A stretch of 64,000 bases of DNA from Herbaspirillum frisingense GSF30. GTDB lineage: Bacteria; Pseudomonadota; Gammaproteobacteria; Burkholderiales; Burkholderiaceae_D. Positions 1 through 11,830 of this stretch are shown one piece after another. Each line of letters starts with the position of its first letter. The stretch's first letter is position 1. The DNA is taken from NCBI RefSeq assembly GCF_000300975.2, contig NZ_AEEC02000015.1, positions 56,885 to 120,884 of the forward strand, in the 5' to 3' direction. The notes beneath the pieces were generated by a model. That model ran no database searches. It saw nothing but the letters and a program-made list of their open reading frames with translations, and was not told the origin of the DNA. Made by a program: the position numbers and the translations under genes.

Positions 1-598
1 AGGCCCGGTGGTTGCACCATTGCTGGCGGTCACGCTCGCTCTCGGCCACGCGGGGTGCGGGCAGCAGGTAGAAGCGCGCGCCCAGCTTTTCGGCGGCCTG
101 CAGCGCCACGTCGTAGCGATTGGCCGAGCCGTCCGAGGCAAACGCGCCGATCATGGAAACGATCTGGTGCTGCGGTCTTTCCAGTTCGGACAGGCGTTCG
201 ATGGCCGCCTTGAGCGTCCGCCCGGAGCCCACGTTGACCACCAGTGGGGCCTCCGAACTGAGCATCTGCTCCATCAGCTCGGCGCCGGCCACGGCCAGCA
301 TCTGCTGCACTTCCTGCGATTCGTTGGGATTGTCGGCGCCACCGGCGCCCGGCACCACGCGGCAGACCTCCAGCCCGTAGCGCTGCTGCAGCCCCTGTGC
401 CAGTTCCAGGCAGGAAGAGACGGGGTGCGTGATCTGTACCTTCACCAGATTGGCATCGGCCGCATAGGCCACCATGCGCTGCGCCATCTGGCGCGAGATG
501 CCGAGCCGTTCGGCGATTTCGTTCTGGGTGTTGCCGGCCACGTAGTACATCCACGCGGCACGCGCCGCCAGATCCAGTTTGGATGCGCTGCTAGACAT
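1..598 (-). CDS. SorC/DeoR-type sugar-responsive transcriptional regulator (3' end outside window)
   Basis: Reading leftward from the ATG at 598 gives 199 codons without a stop up to the window edge, so only the N-terminal part is visible. Residues about 8-50 form a helix-turn-helix (key stretch AGNTQNEIAERLGISRQ). After that the sugar-binding domain typical of SorC-family regulators begins, including VVNVGSGRTLKAAIERL. Family members bind a sugar or sugar phosphate and control an adjacent sugar operon. This gene is divergent from the polyol operon starting at 918, and the shared intergenic region carries repeated operator-like half sites, so it probably controls that operon (inference). Whether it represses or activates cannot be read from the sequence. 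The family call is firm and the ligand is unknown. Confidence 0.9.
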   Translation of the reverse strand, partial: MSSSASKLDLAARAAWMYYVAGNTQNEIAERLGISRQMAQRMVAYAADANLVKVQITHPVSSCLELAQGLQQRYGLEVCRVVPGAGGADNPNESQEVQQMLAVAGAELMEQMLSSEAPLVVNVGSGRTLKAAIERLSELERPQHQIVSMIGAFASDGSANRYDVALQAAEKLGARFYLLPAPRVAESERDRQQWCNHRA

Positions 599-725
599 GT
601 TCTCCTCGCCAGCCACCGGCGCATGCGGCGCCCGGCTTGTGCTGTCTTATCTGGTTGTGGGGTGGTGCGGGGTCTTCCCGATGGGCTGCCATTTTACGGC
701 CTTTGCTCCCGTCATGAGCATCTAG

Positions 726-813
726 TATGGGCAATTGCTCAATTGAAAAGCAAATGCTTGACACGAATTCGAGAATCGATGAATATTTGCCCATAAAAAT
801 AATATTTGCTCAA
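726..813. promoter_or_regulatory. Cluster of operator-like half sites for the divergent SorC-type regulator
   Basis: Five copies of a half site close to ATTTGCYCA occur within 88 bases. They are AATTGCCCATA (minus strand, 727-737), CAATTGCTCAAT (plus, 732-743), ATTTGCTTTTC (minus, 744-754), TATTTGCCCATA (plus, 783-794) and TATTTGCTCAAC (plus, 803-814). Some flank and some overlap the predicted promoter at 758-787. Multiple half sites around a promoter suit a multimeric SorC-type protein. Assignment to the divergent regulator rests on position only. Confidence 0.5.
758..787 (+). promoter_or_regulatory. Predicted sigma-70 promoter of the polyol operon
   Basis: A perfect -35 hexamer TTGACA (758-763) is followed 18 bases later by AATATT (782-787), which matches the -10 consensus at four of six positions. 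It points at the binding-protein gene at 918 and leaves a leader of roughly 120 bases. Operator-like half sites lie on both sides, and one overlaps the -10 element, consistent with regulated initiation. Confidence 0.5.
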
Positions 814-917
814 CGTCGTTCACAACAACCGCCCAACCTGCACGTCAGCACCGGCCTCACCGCCGCTGCCACCCAGGAAGAAACGTGCACGGCGGCACAT
901 AACATTCGGAGACAAGC

Positions 918-2273
918 ATGTCCAAACTCGCGCGCACCCGTGCGTCCGGCATCACCCGTGTTCGCTTCAACCTGGCCGCTGCGGCAATTTCCGCACTGTT
1001 CGCCACCGGTCTGGTCCAGGCCGAGCCGGTGACGCTGAACATCGCCTCGATCAACAACCCCGACATGATCGAATTGCAGAAGCTGGCGCCGCAGTTCGAG
1101 AAGGCCAATCCCGACATCAAGCTGCGCTGGGTCACGATGGAAGAGAGCGTGCTGCGCCAGCGCCTGACCACCGATATCGCTACCAACAGCGGCCAGTTCG
1201 ACCTGATGACCATCGGTGCCTATGAAGCGCCGATCTGGGCCAAGAAGGGCTGGCTGGCGCCGATGAGCGGCCTGCCGGCCGACTACGATGAAGCCGACCT
1301 GATCAAGCCGGTGCGCGAAGGCCTGTCGGTCGATGGCAAGCTGTATGCGCTGCCGTTCTACGCCGAAAGCTCGATGACCTACTATCGCAAGGACCTGTTC
1401 GAGCAGAAGAAGCTGACCATGCCCGAGCGTCCGACCTGGGACCAGATCGGCAAGCTGGCCGCACAACTGCACGACCCGGCCAAGGGCGTCTATGGCATCT
1501 GCCTGCGCGGCCGCGCAGGCTGGGGCGAGAACATGGCCATCATCACCACCATGGCCAATGCCTGGGGTGGCCGCTGGTTCGACGAGCAATGGCAGCCGCA
1601 ACTGTCCTCGCCGGAGTGGAAGAAGTCGGTCGCCTTCTACGTCGACCTGTTGCGCAAGTACGGTCCGCCGGGCGCCAGCTCCAACGGCTTCAATGAAAAC
1701 CTGGTGCTGTTCTCCAGCGGCAAGTGCGGCATGTGGGTCGATGCCACGGTCGCCGCCGGCATGCTCTACCACGGCAAGGATTCCAAGGTGTCCGACAAGA
1801 CCGCCTTCGCACCCTCGCCGGTACAGGCCACCGACAAGGGTTCGCACTGGTTGTGGATCTGGTCGCTGGCCGTGCCGAAGTCTTCCAAGTCGCAGGAAGC
1901 GGCCAAGAAGTTCGCCGCCTGGGCTACCTCCAAGGAATATATCAACCTGGTCGCCAAGGATTCCGGCTGGGCGCTGGTGCCGCCGGGTACCCGCACCTCC
2001 ACCTATGCCTCGGCCGAGTACAAGAAGGTCTCGCCCTTCTCGGACTTCGTGCTGGATGCCATCCAGACCGCGGACGCCAACAAGCCGACCTTGAAGCCAG
2101 TGCCTTATACCGGTGTGCAGTTCGCGACCATTCCCGAGTTCCAGTCCATCGGTACCGTGACCGGGCAGGCCATCGCCGGTGCACTGGCTGGCAAGACCAG
2201 CTCGGACGCTGCGCTTGATGCCGCCCAGGCACAGGCGGTGCGGATGATGCGCCAAGGTCGTTACATCAAGTAA
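918..2273 (+). CDS. smoE: Polyol (sorbitol/mannitol) ABC transporter, periplasmic substrate-binding protein
   Basis: A 451-residue protein of the family-1 extracellular solute-binding class. Residues 1-35 look like a signal peptide: RTR and RVR charges, a hydrophobic AAAAISALFATGL core, then a VQA cleavage site. The mature part (VTLNIASINNPDMIELQKLAPQ...) resembles SmoE/MtlE polyol-binding proteins. The ATG at 918 has a GGAGA ribosome site at 908-912. It opens the operon, and the following permeases, MalK-type ATPase, mannitol-type dehydrogenase and xylulokinase match the smo/mtl systems of Rhodobacter and Pseudomonas. A hairpin lies just downstream, as often seen after the highly expressed binding-protein gene. 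Which polyol is preferred (mannitol, sorbitol or arabitol) is not decidable here. Confidence 0.9.
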   Translation: MSKLARTRASGITRVRFNLAAAAISALFATGLVQAEPVTLNIASINNPDMIELQKLAPQFEKANPDIKLRWVTMEESVLRQRLTTDIATNSGQFDLMTIGAYEAPIWAKKGWLAPMSGLPADYDEADLIKPVREGLSVDGKLYALPFYAESSMTYYRKDLFEQKKLTMPERPTWDQIGKLAAQLHDPAKGVYGICLRGRAGWGENMAIITTMANAWGGRWFDEQWQPQLSSPEWKKSVAFYVDLLRKYGPPGASSNGFNENLVLFSSGKCGMWVDATVAAGMLYHGKDSKVSDKTAFAPSPVQATDKGSHWLWIWSLAVPKSSKSQEAAKKFAAWATSKEYINLVAKDSGWALVPPGTRTSTYASAEYKKVSPFSDFVLDAIQTADANKPTLKPVPYTGVQFATIPEFQSIGTVTGQAIAGALAGKTSSDAALDAAQAQAVRMMRQGRYIK

Positions 2274-2338
2274 AGAGCAAGCCCCCGGCAAGCGGGCAGG
2301 CAGCACGCCGTCGCCCCTGCCGTGGTTCCTGTCGTTGC

Positions 2339-2375
2339 GGCGGCATGTCCGGTAAAGCACCGGGACATGCCTGCC
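2339..2375 (+). promoter_or_regulatory. Intergenic mRNA hairpin between binding-protein and permease genes
   Basis: GGCGGCATGTCCGG (2339-2352) pairs with CCGGGACATGCCTGCC (2360-2375) around a 7-base loop, with two single-base bulges. There is no T-run, so it is not a typical terminator. Its place, 66 bases after the smoE stop, suits an RNA-stabilising or partial-attenuation element that lets the binding protein be made in excess over the membrane subunits. That role is inference. Confidence 0.55.
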
Positions 2376-2438
2376 GCCTGGTCCTCCCGGCCGTCTCCAC
2401 CCAGCGTGGATGACGGTCCGACCGAAGCCGAGGCCGTC

Positions 2439-3431
2439 ATGCCCACGATCCACTCCACCCCTGCGTCGCCCGCCACCGGCGCGCCGCCCACGAGCACCAT
2501 GATGCAGAGTCCATCCAAGTCACTTCCGCGCCCGCGGCAGAAAAGTCCTCCGCGCAAGGAACGCTTCAATCCCATTCGCCTGATGCAGGCCCCGTCGGTG
2601 CTGATCCTGCTGGCGTGGATGATCGTGCCGCTGGTGATGACGATCTATTTTTCCGTCAATCGCTATAACCTGATGGCCCCCGACCAGACCGGCTTCGTCG
2701 GACTGGAAAACTATGTCTTCCTGCTGGAGGATCCGGCCTTCTGGCCCTCCATCGGCAATACGGCGCTCCTGATCGGCTCGGTGCTGGCCATCAGCGTCAT
2801 CGGGGGCACTCTCCTGGCGGTGCTGTTCGACCAGCCTTTCCGTGGTCGCGGCATCGCGCGCCTGCTGGTGATCGGCCCCTTCTTCGTCATGCCCACCGTG
2901 GCCGCACTGATCTGGAAGAACATGATCATGCACCCGGTCTACGGCATCCTGGCCTATGTCATGCGGCACCTGGGACTGGAGCCCATCGACTGGCTGGCCG
3001 AGTACCCGATGCTGTCGGTCATCATCATCGTGGCCTGGCAGTGGATTCCCTTCGCCTTCCTGATCCTGCTGACCGCGCTGCAGTCGCTGGACAGCGACCA
3101 GAAGGAAGCCGCCCAGCTCGATGGTGCCGGTCCGGTGCGCATCTTCTTCTACATCGTGCTGCCGCACCTGAAGCGCGCCATCACGGTGGTGATCATGATC
3201 GAGACCATCTTCCTGCTCTCGGTGTTTGCCGAGATCTTCACCACCACGGCAGGCGGTCCCGGTACGGCGACCACCAACCTGACCTTCCTGGTCTATGCCA
3301 TCGGCCTGCAGCAGTTCGATATCGGCATTGCCTCGGCCGGCGGCATCTTCGCCGTGGTGCTGGCCAATATCGTCTCGTTCTTCCTGGTGCGCATGCTGGC
3401 CAGGAACCTCAAGGGAGTCAACGAAAAATGA
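2439..3431 (+). CDS. smoF: Polyol ABC transporter, permease subunit 1
   Basis: An inner-membrane permease of the MalF-like binding-protein-dependent class. After a proline/serine-rich, poorly conserved N-terminus the conserved body starts near NPIRLMQAPSVLILLAWMI. It has about six hydrophobic segments and an EAA loop reading EAAQLDGAGPVRIFF, the contact site for the ATPase. The start is uncertain. The ATG at 2439 (330 residues) is chosen because an in-frame start farther left would lie before the hairpin at 2339-2375. Starts at 2499 or 2502 (about 310 residues) are also possible, and none has a strong ribosome site. The stop overlaps the next permease start (ATGA), indicating translational coupling. 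Confidence 0.85.
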   Translation: MPTIHSTPASPATGAPPTSTMMQSPSKSLPRPRQKSPPRKERFNPIRLMQAPSVLILLAWMIVPLVMTIYFSVNRYNLMAPDQTGFVGLENYVFLLEDPAFWPSIGNTALLIGSVLAISVIGGTLLAVLFDQPFRGRGIARLLVIGPFFVMPTVAALIWKNMIMHPVYGILAYVMRHLGLEPIDWLAEYPMLSVIIIVAWQWIPFAFLILLTALQSLDSDQKEAAQLDGAGPVRIFFYIVLPHLKRAITVVIMIETIFLLSVFAEIFTTTAGGPGTATTNLTFLVYAIGLQQFDIGIASAGGIFAVVLANIVSFFLVRMLARNLKGVNEK

Positions 3432-4243
3432 GCGATCAAAAGAAAAGCCCCCTGTGGGTGGCCGTGCTGGGCTGGGCCTGCGCCATCGTGCTGTTCTTCC
3501 CCATCTTCTGGGTGGCGGTGACAGCCTTCAAGACCGAGGCCCAGGCCTATACGCCTTCGCTGGTGTTCCTGCCCACGCTGGATACCTTCCGTGAAGTCTT
3601 CAGCCGCAGCAACTACCTGGCCTATGTGCAGAACTCGCTGATCGTCTCGCTCGGTTCGACCGTGCTGTCGCTGCTGCTGGCGGTGCCGGCGGCGTACTCG
3701 ATGGCCTTCTTCCCGACCGGGCGCACCCAGAAGCTGCTGCTGTGGATGCTCTCGACCAAGATGATGCCGGCCGTGGGCGTGCTGATCCCGATCTACCTGC
3801 TGGCCAAGAACACCGGCATGCTCGACACGGTCAGCGGCCTGACGATCATCTATACCCTGATCAACCTGCCCATCGCGGTGTGGATGGCCTTCACCTACTT
3901 CAATGACGTGCCCAAGGAAATCCTGGAAGCGGCCCGCATCGATGGCGCCAATGCCTGGCAGGAAATGATCTACCTGCTCCTGCCTACCGCCATGCCGGGA
4001 TTGGCCTCGACAGCCCTGCTGCTGATCATCCTGTCCTGGAACGAGGCCTTCTGGAGCCTCAACCTGACCAGCGTCAATGCGGCGCCGCTGACGGTGTTCA
4101 TCGCCTCCTATTCCAATCCCGAGGGCTTGTTCTGGGCCAAGCTGTCGGCCGCCTCGCTGCTGGCGATTGCGCCCATCATGGCGCTGGGCTGGCTGGCGCA
4201 GAAGCAACTGGTGCGGGGCCTGACCTTCGGAGCGGTCAAGTGA
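3428..4243 (+). CDS. smoG: Polyol ABC transporter, permease subunit 2
   Basis: A 271-residue MalG-like inner-membrane permease, the partner of the upstream subunit. It shows an N-terminal hydrophobic segment (WVAVLGWACAIVLFFPIFW), several further membrane segments and the EAA loop EAARIDGANAWQEM for ATPase docking. It ends in the usual short hydrophilic tail (GLTFGAVK). The ATG at 3428 overlaps the stop of the preceding permease by four bases, and its own stop overlaps the start of the HAD gene. All three are therefore probably translated as one coupled block. Confidence 0.9.
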   Translation: MSDQKKSPLWVAVLGWACAIVLFFPIFWVAVTAFKTEAQAYTPSLVFLPTLDTFREVFSRSNYLAYVQNSLIVSLGSTVLSLLLAVPAAYSMAFFPTGRTQKLLLWMLSTKMMPAVGVLIPIYLLAKNTGMLDTVSGLTIIYTLINLPIAVWMAFTYFNDVPKEILEAARIDGANAWQEMIYLLLPTAMPGLASTALLLIILSWNEAFWSLNLTSVNAAPLTVFIASYSNPEGLFWAKLSAASLLAIAPIMALGWLAQKQLVRGLTFGAVK

Positions 4244-4971
4244 TGATGACGCGTCAGGCAGTGACCCATCTCATCTGCGACTGCGACGGCGTGTTGCTGG
4301 ACAGCGAGAGCATCGCCCTGGGCGTGCTGCATCGCGAACTGCTGCCGCTGCTGCCGGCCTGGCCCGACGCCGACGAAGCGCCCACTCTGCAGGAACAGCG
4401 CAGCCAGGTGCTGCACGACGCCATCGCCAACCGGCTGGGCATGTACACCGATGTGCTGCTCTCGGAAGTGGACCTGGAGTTCGAACTGGGTCTGGAAGCG
4501 GCACAGATGGAGCGCATCCACGCCACCGTGGCGCTGGCCTGCAGCGAACAGGCGCAGCCGGTGCCGGGCATCGTCGAAGCCCTGCAGGCGATCCGGCTGC
4601 CGCGCGCCGTGGCCAGCAACAGCGATGCACCGCGCATCGAAGCCGGCCTGAAGCGCTGCGGCCTGTACTCGCAATTTGCCGGCCGTATCTACAGCGGCCA
4701 CGATGTGGCCCATCCCAAGCCGGCGCCGGATGTGTACCTGGCCGCTGCCGCCGGCTTCGGCGTCGATCCGGCGCGCTGCGTGGCCATCGACGACAGCGTC
4801 ACCGGCGTGCGCGCCGCCGTGGCGGCCGGCATGCATGTGCTGGGCTTCACCGGCGTGGCGCACGACCGCAAGGCGATGGCACGGCGCCTGCGCGAGGCCG
4901 GCGCGCATCAGGTATTCGAGGACATGAAGCAGTTCCCGCAACTGATCTGTGAATTGATCTGGCTGCGCTGA
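4243..4971 (+). CDS. HAD-family phosphatase of the polyol operon
   Basis: A 242-residue haloacid-dehalogenase-superfamily hydrolase of the phosphoglycolate-phosphatase-like type. Visible motifs are I (DCDGVLLDSE, nucleophile and acid aspartates), II (ASNSD), III (lysine in HPKPAPDVYLAAA) and IV (AIDDSVTGVRAA). It sits between the permease and ATPase genes, overlapping the former, so it belongs to the transport/catabolic operon. A likely job is to remove phosphate from a sugar or polyol phosphate, either as detoxification or as part of the pathway. The substrate cannot be told from sequence. Translation may begin at the ATG at 4243 or at the GTG at 4240. Confidence 0.85.
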   Translation: MMTRQAVTHLICDCDGVLLDSESIALGVLHRELLPLLPAWPDADEAPTLQEQRSQVLHDAIANRLGMYTDVLLSEVDLEFELGLEAAQMERIHATVALACSEQAQPVPGIVEALQAIRLPRAVASNSDAPRIEAGLKRCGLYSQFAGRIYSGHDVAHPKPAPDVYLAAAAGFGVDPARCVAIDDSVTGVRAAVAAGMHVLGFTGVAHDRKAMARRLREAGAHQVFEDMKQFPQLICELIWLR

Positions 4972-5024
4972 AGCACGGCCTACAGATCAGCAGACCCACA
5001 ACAAGAGACCCCGAGGAGAGAGAC

Positions 5025-6143
<1,119 letters not shown>

Positions 6144-6181
6144 ACCCTTCGCCTTCTTCACCTCATCGACAAGGACACGGC

Positions 6182-7615
6182 ATGACCCGCACCGCCACCT
6201 CCACCGAGCAGGACGCCGCCGACAGCCTGACCTGGCTGCATATCGGCGCCGGCTCCTTCCATCGCGCCCACCAGGCGGTTTACCTGAACGCCCTGCGTGA
6301 GAGCGGCGCCGACCGCCGCTGGCAACTGGCGCTGGCCAATATCCGTGCCGACATGGGGCCGCTGCTGGAGGCGCTGGCACGCCAGCAAGGTCAGTACACG
6401 CTGGAAACCGTCACGCCCCAGGGCGAGCGCAGCTACCAGCGCATCGCCTCCATCGGCCGCATCCTGCCCTGGGACGACAGGCTCACCCAGCTGATCGCAG
6501 CCGGCGCCGAAGAGCGTACCCGCATCATCTCCTTCACCGTCACCGAAGGCGGTTACTACCTGGACCACCAGCACCGGCTCGACACCGCCAATGCCGACCT
6601 GGCCGATGACCTGCGTTGCGCCCTCGATGGCAGCGGTACGCCGCGCACCATCTATGGCGCCATTGCTGCCATCCTGCAGGCACGCAGCCAGGCGCATCCG
6701 CACGCGGCGCTGACGCTGCTGAACTGCGACAACCTGCGCCACAACGGCGAGCGCTTCCGTGATGGCCTGCGCCAGTTCCTGAACCTGCGTGGCGAGAGCA
6801 CGCTGGCACAGTGGATGGAGGCACATACCACCAGCCCCAACGCCATGGTCGATCGCATCACGCCGCGCCCCACGCCGGCCGTGGCGCAACGCGTGAGGGA
6901 GGTCACCGGCATCGATGACCCCTGCGCGCTGATGGGCGAGTCCTTCATCCAATGGGTGATCGAGGATGATTTCAAGGCCGGTCGTCCACGCCTGGAAGAG
7001 GCGGGCGTGGAGATGGTGCAATCGGTGCTGCCCTATGAAGAGGCCAAGATCCGCATCCTCAACGCCAGCCATAGCTGCATCGCCTGGGCCGGCACCCTGG
7101 CGGGCCTGCAGTACATCCACGAAGGGACGCTGCGCGACGACATCCGCCAGATGGCCTACGACTACGTGACGCAGGACGTGATCCCCTGTCTCACACCCAG
7201 CCCCATCGATCTGGCAGCCTATCGCGATACCACCCTGGCGCGCTTTTCCAACCCGGCCATCCAGGACACCAACCAGCGTGTGGCCGCGGATGGTTATTCC
7301 AAGATTCCCGGTTTCATCCGCCCGACCCTGCAGGAGAGCCTGAACGCCGGCCGCGATCCCCAGGCAACCGCCATGTTGCCGGCGCTGTTCCTGGTGTTTC
7401 TGCAGCGCTGGAATGCCGGGCAGTTGTCGTATGAATACCAGGACGGCATCTTCGACCCGGCGGCGGTGCGCAGCATGCTGGCCGCCGCCGATCCGGTGCG
7501 GGCCTTCTGCGCCGATGCGGTGCTGTGGGGCGAACTGGCTGGCGATGCAAGGCTGGAGGCGCTGGTGCGCGCGGGTGTGCAGCGCGTGCAGGACTGGCTG
7601 GGGCAGGCAAACTAA
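6182..7615 (+). CDS. Mannitol 2-dehydrogenase-family polyol dehydrogenase
   Basis: A 477-residue member of the polyol-specific long-chain dehydrogenase/reductase family, which oxidises mannitol, sorbitol or arabitol to the ketose with NAD. The N-terminal nucleotide-binding stretch [14 protein letters not shown] and the catalytic lysine motif KIRILNASH (K-x4-N-x2-H pattern) are present, with the C-terminal helical domain after that. The ATG at 6182 is preferred over an upstream TTG at 6140 because AAGGA precedes it at the right distance. The xylulokinase next door implies that arabitol to xylulose is one physiological reaction; fructose from mannitol is equally compatible with the family. Confidence 0.9.
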   Translation: MTRTATSTEQDAADSLTWLHIGAGSFHRAHQAVYLNALRESGADRRWQLALANIRADMGPLLEALARQQGQYTLETVTPQGERSYQRIASIGRILPWDDRLTQLIAAGAEERTRIISFTVTEGGYYLDHQHRLDTANADLADDLRCALDGSGTPRTIYGAIAAILQARSQAHPHAALTLLNCDNLRHNGERFRDGLRQFLNLRGESTLAQWMEAHTTSPNAMVDRITPRPTPAVAQRVREVTGIDDPCALMGESFIQWVIEDDFKAGRPRLEEAGVEMVQSVLPYEEAKIRILNASHSCIAWAGTLAGLQYIHEGTLRDDIRQMAYDYVTQDVIPCLTPSPIDLAAYRDTTLARFSNPAIQDTNQRVAADGYSKIPGFIRPTLQESLNAGRDPQATAMLPALFLVFLQRWNAGQLSYEYQDGIFDPAAVRSMLAAADPVRAFCADAVLWGELAGDARLEALVRAGVQRVQDWLGQAN

Positions 7616-7732
7616 AAGCAGCCCATCTGGCCCAAGGCGGCATAGAATTGCCGCTCACCGTCTTGGCGATTGCAGCAATCGCAGCCATCGTAGCAAGCAC
7701 ACCGCACATTCATAACGATAACGAGGAGCACC

Positions 7733-9205
<1,473 letters not shown>

Positions 9206-9222
9206 AGAAAACGACCGTTGAA

Positions 9223-9269
9223 AAGCAACAGGCCGTTCTTGCCCATCTGGCAGGAACGGCCTGTTGCTT
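9223..9269. terminator. Bidirectional terminator between xylB and the Aer-like receptor gene
   Basis: Arms at 9223-9243 and 9249-9269 form a 21-base-pair stem with one G-T pair and a 5-base loop (CATCT). Read on the minus strand the stem is followed by TTTTC, a short T-run; on the plus strand there is little T-run. It lies between two convergent genes and probably ends both transcripts. Confidence 0.75.
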
Positions 9270-9296
9270 GATACGGTGATGCAGTGATTCGCTGAT

Positions 9297-10859
9297 TCAG
9301 CGACGGTTGAACTTGAACACCGAAATCGCCTGCAACAGCCGCACCGTCTGCTCTTGCAGACTGCCCGCGGCAGCGGCGGCTTCTTCCACCAGCGAGGCGT
9401 TCTGCTGGGTGCTGGCGTCCATCTGGGTGATGGCTTCATGCACCTGGTTGATGCCGGCGCTCTGCTGCTGGGTGGCTTCCTTGATTTCCCCCATGATGCC
9501 GGAGACGCGCTGCACCGATGCCACGATGTCGCGCATGGTGCTGGTGGCCTGTTCCACCTGACGGTTGCCGACATCGACCTTTTCCACCGAGGCATCGATC
9601 AGTTGCTTGATTTCCTTGGCCGCTGCTGCCGATCGTTGCGCCAGCGAGCGCACTTCCGAGGCCACCACGGCAAAGCCGCGCCCCTGTTCGCCGGCGCGTG
9701 CCGCTTCCACTGCAGCGTTGAGCGCCAGGATGTTGGTCTGGAAGGCGATGCTGTCGATCAGACCGATGATGTCCACGATCTTGCGCGAGGACTCGCTGAT
9801 CTCGTTCATCGTGGTGCCGGTGCTGGCCACGGCATCACCACCGCGCATGGCAATGGAGGACGCGGTCCCGGCCAGGTCGTTGGCCTGCACGGCGTGGTCG
9901 GCGTTCTGGCGCACGGTGGCGGCCAGCTGATGCATGCTGGAAGCGGTCTCTTCCAGGTTGGAAGCCTGTACTTCGGTGCGGCGTGACAGGTCCATGTTGC
10001 CGGTGGCGATCTCGCGCGTGGCCAGGGTGATGGTTTCCACGTTGGAGCGTACGTCGCCGATGATGGCGGTCAGGTTCACGTTCATCTGCCGCAGCGAGGC
10101 CAGCAGGCGCCCCAGTTCATCGTGGCGACGGCTTTCGATGCGCACCGACAGGTCGCCGCCGGTGATGGCGTGGGTGATCTCCAGCGCCTGCTGCAGGGGC
10201 TTGATGAGGGCGTTGCGCAGGGCGATCCACTGCACGATGGAAATCACGGCGGAGGCCGCGGCCAGGGCGCTGATCCACCATTGATGCAGGGCCGCCATGC
10301 CGGCGATCACCACGGCGATCTGGATGGTCAGCATCAGGCCCATGGACAGGTTCAGGCGGGTGTTCAGCTGCATGCGCGCCAGCTTGCCCAGCCAGCCGGC
10401 CAGACCGGTGCGCACCACTTCGCCACGGTGCAGGGCGATGCCCTTGGCCTGGCCACGGCGGATGCTGGCATACAGTTTTTCGGCAGCGGCCACGGCATCT
10501 CGTTCGGGCTTGGTGCGCACTGACATGTAGCCGATCACCTGGCCGCTCTCGCGGATGGGCGTGACGTTGGCGCGCACCCAGTAGTGGTCGCCGTTCTTGC
10601 TGCGGTTCTTGACCAGGCCGGTCCAGGGCAGGCCGCCCTTGATGGTGGCCCACATGTCGGCAAAGGCTTCGGCCGGCATGTCGGGATGGCGGATCAGGTT
10701 CTGCGGCGCACCCAGCAATTCCTCTTCCTCGAAACCGCTGATTTCGATGAAGTAAGGATTGACGTAAGTGATGTTGCCCTTGAGATCGGTCTTGGAAACG
10801 ATTGCCTTGCCGTCGACGAGCGGACGCTCTTCTCCGGTGACCGGCATGTTCATGCGCAT
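9297..10859 (-). CDS. PAS-containing methyl-accepting chemotaxis protein, Aer-like energy-taxis receptor
   Basis: A 520-residue receptor. Residues about 10-125 are a PAS domain with the Aer-type stretch [20 protein letters not shown], which in Aer lies in the FAD-binding fold. Two close hydrophobic segments near 170-210 form a membrane anchor without a real periplasmic domain. A HAMP region and the signalling domain follow, with the hairpin tip around [28 protein letters not shown]. Such receptors sense cytoplasmic redox state and control CheA. It is convergent with xylB, and the two genes share a terminator. The FAD cofactor is inferred from family resemblance. Confidence 0.9.
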   Translation of the reverse strand: MRMNMPVTGEERPLVDGKAIVSKTDLKGNITYVNPYFIEISGFEEEELLGAPQNLIRHPDMPAEAFADMWATIKGGLPWTGLVKNRSKNGDHYWVRANVTPIRESGQVIGYMSVRTKPERDAVAAAEKLYASIRRGQAKGIALHRGEVVRTGLAGWLGKLARMQLNTRLNLSMGLMLTIQIAVVIAGMAALHQWWISALAAASAVISIVQWIALRNALIKPLQQALEITHAITGGDLSVRIESRRHDELGRLLASLRQMNVNLTAIIGDVRSNVETITLATREIATGNMDLSRRTEVQASNLEETASSMHQLAATVRQNADHAVQANDLAGTASSIAMRGGDAVASTGTTMNEISESSRKIVDIIGLIDSIAFQTNILALNAAVEAARAGEQGRGFAVVASEVRSLAQRSAAAAKEIKQLIDASVEKVDVGNRQVEQATSTMRDIVASVQRVSGIMGEIKEATQQQSAGINQVHEAITQMDASTQQNASLVEEAAAAAGSLQEQTVRLLQAISVFKFNRR

Positions 10860-10966
10860 CTTTTACCCCCGTGTAAGAAGCCTTGTGTGTGGAAAGTCCG
10901 GCTGGCGGGCGCAAGCTGCGCGGCGGGCAGCGTTCGTCTCTCCCTTACGAACGCGTGGAACCGTCT

Positions 10967-10991
10967 GCGCCAGGCAGCGACAGCCTGGCGC
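10967..10991. other. Hairpin in the region upstream of the Aer-like receptor gene
   Basis: GCGCCAGGC and GCCTGGCGC form a perfect 9-base-pair stem with a 7-base loop. It lies between the stop of the BPSS1780-type gene (11016) and the start of the receptor gene (10859), both on the minus strand. With no T-run after it on either strand, it is at best a weak terminator or a leader structure. Confidence 0.35.
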
Positions 10992-11015
10992 ATGTCTTGC
11001 CTTGCCTGATGAGAT

Positions 11016-11819
11016 TCAGGCGGCGGGATTGTCTCCGGGATGCGGGCTGTCGGGCCCTCTGCGGGGCTTTCCGAAGACGCTAGTGTAGGTCGGATAGAAG
11101 GAACAGTACATGACTACCGTCAACATTATCGAGATCGGCAACAGGATGAAGAACACCACCGTGAAGCTGCCGCTCACCAGCGCGATGATCATGCTGATCA
11201 CGGTCGGGACGACGATGGCGATGACGATCCAGGCCAGGCCGTACACCAGGAAGGCGCGACCAGCGCGGCGCACGGCGAAGAAGCTGTAGAACAGTGCCTT
11301 GCCGAGCGGCATCTGCTGCCACATGATCAGCGGTGCCGCATACCAGAAGGCCATGGCCGCCGGCACGTACAGCGCAGCCGCGACCAGCATGGCGATGCGC
11401 ATGCTGCCGGCGGCGCTCTGCAGTTCCTCGGTGGAGAGGCCGCCTCCCATCATGGCCTTCCAGAAGGTGCCGCCGTCGGCCAGCGCCGAGGCCGCGACCA
11501 CAAGCGTGGCCACCAGCAGGTAGAGCAGGCCGAGCTTGAAGAGCGTGTTGCGGGCCGGGCTGCGGAAAGCGATCAGCAGCAGGTTGGGGTAGACCCGTTC
11601 GCCTTTTTCGATCTGCGCACAGGCTTGCATGAACGACATCGAAAACAGCGGGATCAGGATCAGCGGCAGCATCTGACCCAGCACCGGGATGATGCCCAGT
11701 GCCAGCATCAGGAACATGTAGGCCAGGAACAGCGTGGAGATCTCGGCCGGCTGCTTGCGGAACAGCGCGAAGCCTTGCTTGACCCAGGACCAGCCGGTAT
11801 GTGCGGGAATCTTTTCCAT
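11016..11819 (-). CDS. BPSS1780-type integral membrane protein of unknown function
   Basis: A 267-residue inner-membrane protein. It opens with PAHTGWSWVKQGFALFRKQP, the conserved start of the BPSS1780 family in Burkholderiales, followed by about five to six hydrophobic segments (for example STLFLAYMFLMLALGIIPVLG). No catalytic motif is visible. It follows thrB by 11 bases on the same strand and is probably co-transcribed with it. The function of the family is not known to me. Confidence 0.8.
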   Translation of the reverse strand: MEKIPAHTGWSWVKQGFALFRKQPAEISTLFLAYMFLMLALGIIPVLGQMLPLILIPLFSMSFMQACAQIEKGERVYPNLLLIAFRSPARNTLFKLGLLYLLVATLVVAASALADGGTFWKAMMGGGLSTEELQSAAGSMRIAMLVAAALYVPAAMAFWYAAPLIMWQQMPLGKALFYSFFAVRRAGRAFLVYGLAWIVIAIVVPTVISMIIALVSGSFTVVFFILLPISIMLTVVMYCSFYPTYTSVFGKPRRGPDSPHPGDNPAA

Positions 11820-11830
11820 AGCTCCAGTGG

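Noticed and set aside
810..2453. 547-codon open frame on the minus strand
   Set aside because: It lies wholly opposite the binding-protein gene, has no recognisable domain, and its composition (Gly/Arg/His-rich) is what the complement of GC-rich coding DNA gives.
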